Assembly (NCBI RefSeq): GCF_052072235.1
Contig: NZ_CM125436.1
Location: 1,916,001-1,980,000 of the forward strand
From: Brevibacillus_D fluminis_A
GTDB taxonomy: Bacteria; Bacillota; Bacilli; Brevibacillales; Brevibacillaceae
Reading direction: 5' to 3'
DNA length: 64,000 nt
A program made the translations under genes and the position numbers. A model generated the notes under the pieces. The model saw only the letters and a program-made list of their open reading frames with translations. It was not told the DNA's origin and ran no database searches. Position 1 is the stretch's first letter; every line of letters begins with the position of its first letter. Of the stretch, positions 59,088-64,000 are shown piece by piece.

Positions 59088-60875
59088 ATGGCAAGCATTT
59101 ATCGCACCCTGTTTTGCGGGGACGTGAGCAAGGAACAAATCGGGCAGGAAGTTGTGCTCAACGGTTGGGTTCAAAAGCGCCGCGACCTGGGCGGCGTCAT
59201 TTTCGTAGACTTGCGCGACCGCAGCGGTCTGGTGCAAGTGGTTTTCAATCCGGAGTATGACAAAGCGGCATGGGAAAAAGCGGACCGCGTCCGCAGCGAA
59301 TACGTTCTTTCCGTACGCGGAACAGTCGTAGCGCGCGCCGAAGAAGCGATCAACCCCAAGCTGAAAACAGGCGAGATCGAAGTTCACATCAACGAGATCA
59401 CCATTTTGAACGAAGCGAAGACACCTCCGTTCCTGCTGGAAGACGACATCGAAGTCGATGAGCAGGTGCGGCTGAAATATCGTTATCTGGACCTGCGCCG
59501 TCCGGAAATGCAAAAAACGTTCTTGCTGCGCAGCAAAGCGACGAAAGCGTTCCGCGACTTCCTGGATCAAAACGGCTTCCTGGAAGTGGAAACGCCGATT
59601 CTCGGCAACAGCACGCCAGAGGGAGCGCGCGATTATTTGGTACCGTCCCGCGTGCATCCAGGCGAGTTCTACGCGCTTCCGCAATCGCCGCAATTGTTCA
59701 AGCAGCTGCTGATGGTTTCCGGCTTTGAGCGTTACTATCAAATTGCCCGTTGCTTCCGCGACGAAGACTTGCGCGCAGACCGTCAGCCGGAATTCACGCA
59801 GGTGGACATCGAGACTTCCTTCTTGCCGATGGAAGAACTTTTGCCGATGATGGAACAAATGGTCGCACACGTATTCAAAGCAACCGTCGGCATCGACGTT
59901 CCAACTCCATTCCCGCGCCTGACTTATGCCGAAGCGATGGATCGTTACGGCTCCGACAAACCGGATGTGCGCTTTGGCATGGAATTGACCAGCATTTCCG
60001 ACCTGGTGGAAAACTGTCAGTTCAAAGTGTTCGCAAGCGTAGTCGCTGGCGGCGGTCAAGTAAAAGGGATCAATGCAAAAGGCTGCGGTCATTATTCCCG
60101 CAAAGAAGCGGACGATCTGACCAAGTTCGTGAACCGCTACGGTGCGAAAGGCTTGGCATGGATGGGCTTCAAGGACGGCGAGATCAAAGGGCCGATCGCC
60201 AAGTTCTTCAGCCCGGAAGAAATCGACGCGATCAAAGAGCGCATGGGAGCGGAAGAAGGCGACTTGCTGTTGTTCGTTGCTGACAAACCGAAAGTGGTCG
60301 CGGACGCACTCGGCGCGCTGCGCAGCAAATTCGGCGCGGAGCTTGGCCTGATCAACAATGAAGAGTTCAAGTTCCTGTGGGTGGTTGACTTCCCGTTGGT
60401 TGAGTGGGATGAGGAAGAAGGCCGCTATGTTGCCCTGCACCATCCGTTCACTCGTCCAAAAGACGAAGACTTGCACCTGTTCGACACGAACCCTGGCCAA
60501 ATGCGTGCGCAAGCGTACGACATGGTGTTGAACGGCTATGAGCTGGGCGGAGGCTCGATGCGGATCTACAACCGCGACGTACAGGAAAAAATGTTCCAAA
60601 CGCTGGGGCATTCCCCTGAAAGCGCGCGCGAAAAATTCGGCTTCCTGCTGAATGCGTTCGATTACGGTACGCCTCCGCACGGCGGAATGGCGCTGGGCCT
60701 CGACCGTCTGATCATGCTCCTGGCCGGCCGCACCAACCTGCGCGAGGTCATCGCGTTCCCGAAAACGGCGAGCGCGAGCGATTTGATGCTGAATGCGCCA
60801 AGCGAAGTGGACGCTGCGCAGCTGAAGCAAATTCACATTGCCACAACAGCAGTAAAAGAAGAGGTTGAAGCGTAA
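59088..60875 (+). CDS. aspS: Aspartyl-tRNA synthetase
   Basis: 595 residues from ATG 59088, behind GTGGAGGG. An N-terminal OB anticodon-binding domain (WVQKRRDLGGVIFVDLRDRS), class II motif 2 (RCFRDEDLRADRQPEFTQ), a bacterial GAD insertion domain (about 285-420), and motif 3 (GMALGLDRLIMLLAG). Full bacterial-type enzyme. Whether it charges tRNA-Asn as well depends on gatCAB, not in this window. Confidence 0.97.
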   Translation: MASIYRTLFCGDVSKEQIGQEVVLNGWVQKRRDLGGVIFVDLRDRSGLVQVVFNPEYDKAAWEKADRVRSEYVLSVRGTVVARAEEAINPKLKTGEIEVHINEITILNEAKTPPFLLEDDIEVDEQVRLKYRYLDLRRPEMQKTFLLRSKATKAFRDFLDQNGFLEVETPILGNSTPEGARDYLVPSRVHPGEFYALPQSPQLFKQLLMVSGFERYYQIARCFRDEDLRADRQPEFTQVDIETSFLPMEELLPMMEQMVAHVFKATVGIDVPTPFPRLTYAEAMDRYGSDKPDVRFGMELTSISDLVENCQFKVFASVVAGGGQVKGINAKGCGHYSRKEADDLTKFVNRYGAKGLAWMGFKDGEIKGPIAKFFSPEEIDAIKERMGAEEGDLLLFVADKPKVVADALGALRSKFGAELGLINNEEFKFLWVVDFPLVEWDEEEGRYVALHHPFTRPKDEDLHLFDTNPGQMRAQAYDMVLNGYELGGGSMRIYNRDVQEKMFQTLGHSPESAREKFGFLLNAFDYGTPPHGGMALGLDRLIMLLAGRTNLREVIAFPKTASASDLMLNAPSEVDAAQLKQIHIATTAVKEEVEA

Positions 60876-60939
60876 GCGGTTTTCCCTTGGGCTAACTTGC
60901 ACGCCTGCTTTTTCTTGTGTTACCATAACAATAACGAAT

Positions 60940-61123
60940 AAGCCCTGCGATGTACGTGCCTACCGATTGTTTTGAGCCACAAATGTTTTATCGGGAGTTT
61001 TGCGTCCGGCCGGCGAAGACATGCCTCGTTCGAGTGGAAGTCTGATGCTGGTCGGCCATGCACCCACCTGCTAGCTGGCAGGTTCAAAACTGAGGTACAG
61101 TACGGCATAACGGGGCTTTTTTT
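60940..61123 (+). ncRNA. ssrS: 6S RNA (ssrS/bsrA type)
   Basis: About 184 nt with no ORF. The 5' end AAGCCCTGC pairs with GGGGCTT at the 3' end, next to a T run that would terminate it. Internal complementary arms (GTACGTGCC with GGTACAGTACGGC; GGCCGGCGAAGAC and GTCTGATGCTGGTCGGCC) give a long rod with a central open region, the 6S plan that mimics an open promoter. B. subtilis bsrA lies at the same place, between aspS and yrvM(tcdA). It would bind sigma-A RNA polymerase. Covers the only gap over 300 nt in this part. Confidence 0.85.
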
Positions 61124-61180
61124 CGCCGTTTACCAATCCTACTTTTCCGATTGAATATAAAGTGAAAGGTTGTTTCAATT

Positions 61181-61936
61181 ATGTTGCATCAATTTTCACG
61201 CTGCGAATTAGCAATGGGTCCCGAAGGGCTCGAAACGATGAAAAACAGTACCGTAGCGGTTTTGGGCGTCGGCGGCGTCGGATCGTTTACGGTTGAAGCA
61301 TTGGCCCGGACGGGTGTCGGCAAACTGATCCTGATCGACAAAGACGTCGTGGACATCACGAACATCAACCGACAGATTCATGCCACGCTGCATACGATCG
61401 GCCAGCAAAAGACCGAGCTGATGAAAGAGCGCATCGCCGCGATCAACCCGGAGTGCGAGGTCGTCACCATGCAAATGTTTTATGACGAAACCACCGCACC
61501 GCAATTGTTTGCCCACAAACTCGATTACATCGTGGATGCGATGGACACGATGTCTGCCAAAATCCACCTCATCGTAGAAGCGAAAAAGCGCAACATTCCG
61601 ATCATTTCCAGCATGGGTGCAGCCAACAAAATGGACCCGACCCGTTTTGAAGTGACGGACATTTCCAAAACGAGCTATGACCCGATCGCCAAGGTGCTGC
61701 GCCGCGAATTGAAAAATTACGGCATTTACAAAGGCGTGAAGGTTGTTTACTCCAAAGAGATTCCCGTCGCGATCCATACCGATGTGCGCGAAAAAATCGT
61801 CACGAATCCAGACTCGCCGATTCGCAAGGTAAAACAGCCTCCAGCGAGCAACGCGTTTGTTCCGTCGGTGGCAGGGTTGATTTTGGCCAGCGTCGTGGTT
61901 CGGGATCTGTTAAACTGGCAGCCGGCTAAAGGGTGA
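61181..61936 (+). CDS. tcdA: TcdA/CsdL, tRNA threonylcarbamoyladenosine dehydratase
   Basis: 251 residues, ATG behind GAAAGG. E1-like (ThiF/MoeB) fold: nucleotide loop VAVLGVGGVGSFTVEALAR, DKDVVDITNINRQIHA, and DAMDTMSAKI near 120. It cyclises t6A37 to ct6A in ANN-decoding tRNAs. The YrvM position after 6S RNA is conserved. It overlaps the next gene's possible GTG start. Confidence 0.93.
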   Translation: MLHQFSRCELAMGPEGLETMKNSTVAVLGVGGVGSFTVEALARTGVGKLILIDKDVVDITNINRQIHATLHTIGQQKTELMKERIAAINPECEVVTMQMFYDETTAPQLFAHKLDYIVDAMDTMSAKIHLIVEAKKRNIPIISSMGAANKMDPTRFEVTDISKTSYDPIAKVLRRELKNYGIYKGVKVVYSKEIPVAIHTDVREKIVTNPDSPIRKVKQPPASNAFVPSVAGLILASVVVRDLLNWQPAKG

Positions 61937-61938
61937 GT

Positions 61939-63279
61939 ATGATGGATGATCTGTTTTCGTTTTCGTATGAAGAAAAAGATTCAGGCCGAATGAAGCCGCT
62001 GGCGGCACGGATGCGTCCGAAAACGGTGGACGAGATCATCGGGCAGAGCCATATCATCGCGCCGGGCAAGCTGTTGCGCCGGGCGATCGAGGCTGACCAT
62101 CTCTCGTCGCTCATTTTTTACGGACCGCCGGGAACAGGGAAAACCACGCTGGCAAAGGTGATTGCCAATTCGACCAAATCGCATTTTGTGGAATTGAACG
62201 CGGTGACTGCCGGTGTCGCCGACATCCGGAAAGTGGTGGACGAAGCGAGGGACAGGCTGGTCATGTCGTCTACGCGCACGACCTTGTTCGTCGATGAGAT
62301 TCACAGATTCAACAAAGCGCAGCAAGATGCGCTTTTGCCATTTGTCGAGGAAGGAACGATCATTTTGATCGGAGCCACGACAGAAAATCCGTATTTCGAA
62401 GTGAACGCGGCACTGCTTTCCCGTTCGCAAATATTCCGGCTTCATTCGCTCGACACGGATGAACTGCGGGAAGTGATGCGGCGGGCGCTGACCGATGAGA
62501 AGGACGGGCTCGGTGAACTGTATGTTCGCGTGACGCCCGAGGCGGAGGAGCATTTGATCCACTATGCGGAAGGCGATGCGAGACGGCTGCTGAACGCATT
62601 GGAGCTGGCTGCTTCCACGACTCCGCTGTCTGCCGACGGCTCCATCGAAATCACGCTGGACGTTGCGGTTGAATCGATTCAACGGCGGGCGGTTCGTTAT
62701 GATAAGAATGGAGACAACCACTACGATACAATCTCTGCATTTATCAAATCGATTCGCGGCTCCGATCCTGATGCCGCGCTGTATTGGCTGGCCCGCATGA
62801 TCGACGCGGGGGAAGATCACCGCTTTATCGCGCGCAGGCTGGTCATCTCCGCTTCCGAGGATATCGGCAATGCGGACCCGAATGCGGTGACGGTTGCCAT
62901 CTCGTGTTTTCAGGCGCTTGAGCTGGTGGGCATGCCGGAAGGGCGGATTCCGCTTGCACAGGCGACCACATACTTGGCATGCGCTCCGAAAAGCAATGCG
63001 GCCTACAACGGGATCAATCAAGCGCTCGCTCGCATCCAAACCGACGGGCACAAGCCTGTTCCCATGCACTTGCGCGACCAAAGCTACAAGGGAGCGGCCA
63101 AGCTTGGGCATGGCGCAAGGTATTTGTACCCGCACGATGATCCGGAAGGCTACATTCCGCAGCAATACTTCCCCGACGGGGTTTCTTACCGGTTTTATCA
63201 ACCGAAAGAGATTGGCTACGAACATGAGATCCGCGCGCGTCAAGAAAAGCGCAGACAGCGCGCTGAAAAAGGCGAATAG
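61939..63279 (+). CDS. rarA: RarA/MgsA replication-associated recombination ATPase
   Basis: 446 residues from ATG 61939; GTG 61933 and ATG 61942 are also possible, all behind AAAGGGTGA. AAA+ core: RMRPKTVDEIIGQSHII, Walker A FYGPPGTGKTTLAK, Walker B TLFVDEIHRFNKAQQ, sensor 1 LIGATTENPYFEVN. A C-terminal tetramerisation/MgsA domain from about 245 (IKSIRGSDPDAALYWLARM). It acts at stalled forks. Short overlap or contact with tcdA. Confidence 0.94.
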   Translation: MMDDLFSFSYEEKDSGRMKPLAARMRPKTVDEIIGQSHIIAPGKLLRRAIEADHLSSLIFYGPPGTGKTTLAKVIANSTKSHFVELNAVTAGVADIRKVVDEARDRLVMSSTRTTLFVDEIHRFNKAQQDALLPFVEEGTIILIGATTENPYFEVNAALLSRSQIFRLHSLDTDELREVMRRALTDEKDGLGELYVRVTPEAEEHLIHYAEGDARRLLNALELAASTTPLSADGSIEITLDVAVESIQRRAVRYDKNGDNHYDTISAFIKSIRGSDPDAALYWLARMIDAGEDHRFIARRLVISASEDIGNADPNAVTVAISCFQALELVGMPEGRIPLAQATTYLACAPKSNAAYNGINQALARIQTDGHKPVPMHLRDQSYKGAAKLGHGARYLYPHDDPEGYIPQQYFPDGVSYRFYQPKEIGYEHEIRARQEKRRQRAEKGE

Positions 63280-63295
63280 CGGATATTCACATAGG

Positions 63296-63325
63296 AAAAG
63301 CTCCTCATGGAATCCCATCAGGAGC
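63296..63325 (-). terminator. Terminator of the 57-residue gene
   Basis: Minus strand: GCTCCTGATGG pairs with CCATGAGGAGC, loop GATT, followed by TTTT. Confidence 0.75.
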
Positions 63326-63336
63326 GTAAAAAAAGG

Positions 63337-63510
63337 TTAGGTGCGAACGGTGCCGTCAGGCTTGTTCGGCAAATCGCCGGCTTCATCCGGCACTTTGCTG
63401 ATGATATCCGCGCCAAAGCGCGCTTTATGCGCGATGGTTCCGGCTGGATACTCGTAGATCGTGTCAGACGGGTGATTGCGTCCGCGTTCGGAACGTTTGT
63501 TGGTAGCCAT
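63337..63510 (-). CDS. Small protein, 57 residues, unknown function
   Basis: ATG at 63510 with a perfect CAGGAGGTGA site; the longer frame has no ribosome site. It starts MATNKRSERGRNHPSDTIYE, then a hydrophilic mid part (AHKARFGADIISKVPDEAGD) and ends NKPDGTVRT. No membrane segment or Cys. It is divergent from cymR and convergent with rarA, and has its own terminator. I do not recognise the family. Confidence 0.75.
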   Translation of the reverse strand: MATNKRSERGRNHPSDTIYEYPAGTIAHKARFGADIISKVPDEAGDLPNKPDGTVRT

Positions 63511-63620
63511 TTGGCCGTCACCTCCTGTACCGTATTTTCTCCACATCATATCTGCACATGTATGACAAATAATGCGTGATCACGCAACAGACAAAGGCTT
63601 AGAGAGGAGTGTTGTTGGGA

Positions 63621-64000
63621 GTGAAAATTTCAACAAAAGGACGTTATGGATTGACCATTATGATGGAGCTTGCTTCCCGCCACGGCGAAGGGCCGACATC
63701 GCTCAAGAGCATTGCCACACGCCATGAGCTGTCGGAGCATTACCTGGAGCAGCTGATCGCTCCGCTGCGCAACGCCGGCCTGGTGAAAAGCATCCGCGGT
63801 GCGTATGGCGGTTATGTTTTATCAAAATCACCGGAGGAGATCACTTCCGGCGATGTGATTCGTGTTCTGGAAGGGCCAATCAGCCCGGTCGAGTTCACGG
63901 AAGAGGAAGATCCGGCAAAACGCTACCTGTGGCTGCGCATCCGCGACAGCATTTCAGCGGTGCTGGATTCGACCACGCTCGCAGACCTCATCAATTACAA
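63621..64000 (+). CDS. cymR: CymR-like Rrf2-family regulator (partial, cut by window end)
   Basis: 126 codons are present. It starts MKISTKGRYGLTIMMELA from GTG 63621 (GAGAGGAG upstream; TTG 63615 is an alternative), the usual Rrf2 N-terminus. The winged helix is complete (LKSIATRHELSEHYLEQLI; SIRGAYGGYVLSKSPEEI). No Cys cluster is seen in the visible part (about 95-115), so an iron-sulfur sensor such as IscR is unlikely. CymR represses cysteine and sulfur uptake genes and follows yrvN(rarA) in B. subtilis. Confidence 0.9.
   Translation, partial: MKISTKGRYGLTIMMELASRHGEGPTSLKSIATRHELSEHYLEQLIAPLRNAGLVKSIRGAYGGYVLSKSPEEITSGDVIRVLEGPISPVEFTEEEDPAKRYLWLRIRDSISAVLDSTTLADLINY

Noticed and set aside
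59082..60926. 614-residue open frame opposite aspS
   Set aside because: Antisense to a clear aspartyl-tRNA synthetase; no start signal and a composition typical of a shadow frame.
60876..61180. Possible small protein between aspS and tcdA
   Set aside because: The frame around 60972-61154 lacks a ribosome site and lies inside the 6S RNA structure.
61981..63318. 445-residue open frame opposite rarA
   Set aside because: Antisense shadow of a well-supported AAA+ gene, without ribosome site or recognisable domain.
1..64000. Prophage, transposon, tRNA, rRNA or CRISPR array
   Set aside because: No integrase, transposase, tRNA cloverleaf, rRNA segment or regular repeat-spacer pattern was seen on either strand.

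Overview
This window looks like chromosomal DNA of an endospore-forming member of the Bacillales, most like Brevibacillus or a relative in the Paenibacillaceae. It carries many sporulation genes (spoIVFA/B, spo0B, safA, bofC, spoIID-like, spoVB, a CotS-type coat kinase). The gene order follows Bacillus (rplU-prp-rpmA-spo0B-obg; bofC-ruv-queA-tgt-yajC-yrzE-yrbG-spoVB-comN-secDF; recJ-apt-relA-dtd-amidase-hisS-aspS-6S RNA-tcdA-rarA-cymR). ruvC is present and secD/secF are separate genes, both unlike B. subtilis. The genus is inferred from gene content only.

Layout. 1-7361: spoIVF operon end, RNase G, L21/Prp/L27 operon, spo0B-obg, and a DUF1700/DUF4097 envelope pair. 7444-12549: a small minus-strand gene, then pheB-hom-thrC-thrB-pheA. 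12669-14610 (minus): a short 2-isopropylmalate synthase behind two leucine-type T-boxes in series and a strong promoter. 14710-20017: safA and a coat kinase, an exported cyclic nucleotide phosphodiesterase, bofC and a small unknown. 20164-22498: ruvCAB and DUF2905. 22632-29288: a complete ddpXABCDF-like D-Ala-D-Ala dipeptidase/transport operon ending in an XRE-cupin regulator. 29440-40812: SpoIID/LytB protein, queA, tgt, yajC, corA, yrbG, spoVB, comN, secD, secF. 40949-47764: cation efflux, recJ, apt, relA, dtd. 47862-53556: MerR regulator, a SigM-like ECF sigma/anti-sigma pair, a CBS-GGDEF protein with an unknown partner, and an SH3-amidase. 53704-64000: hemZ, a FadR-type regulator, a DsbB/thioredoxin pair, T-box-hisS-aspS, 6S RNA, tcdA, rarA, a small unknown and the start of cymR.

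The region is mostly core genome; I see no prophage, transposase, CRISPR array, tRNA or rRNA. Its most interesting parts are regulatory: a tandem Leu T-box leader in front of an isopropylmalate synthase that lacks the usual leucine-feedback domain; a hisS-aspS T-box whose discriminator base points to tRNA-Asp; candidate autoregulatory sites for the ECF sigma, GntR and MerR regulators; and the ddp-like operon set into an otherwise conserved ruvB-queA neighbourhood. Four small genes and a 117-residue protein have no function that I can name. All start codons, promoters and terminators were read by eye.
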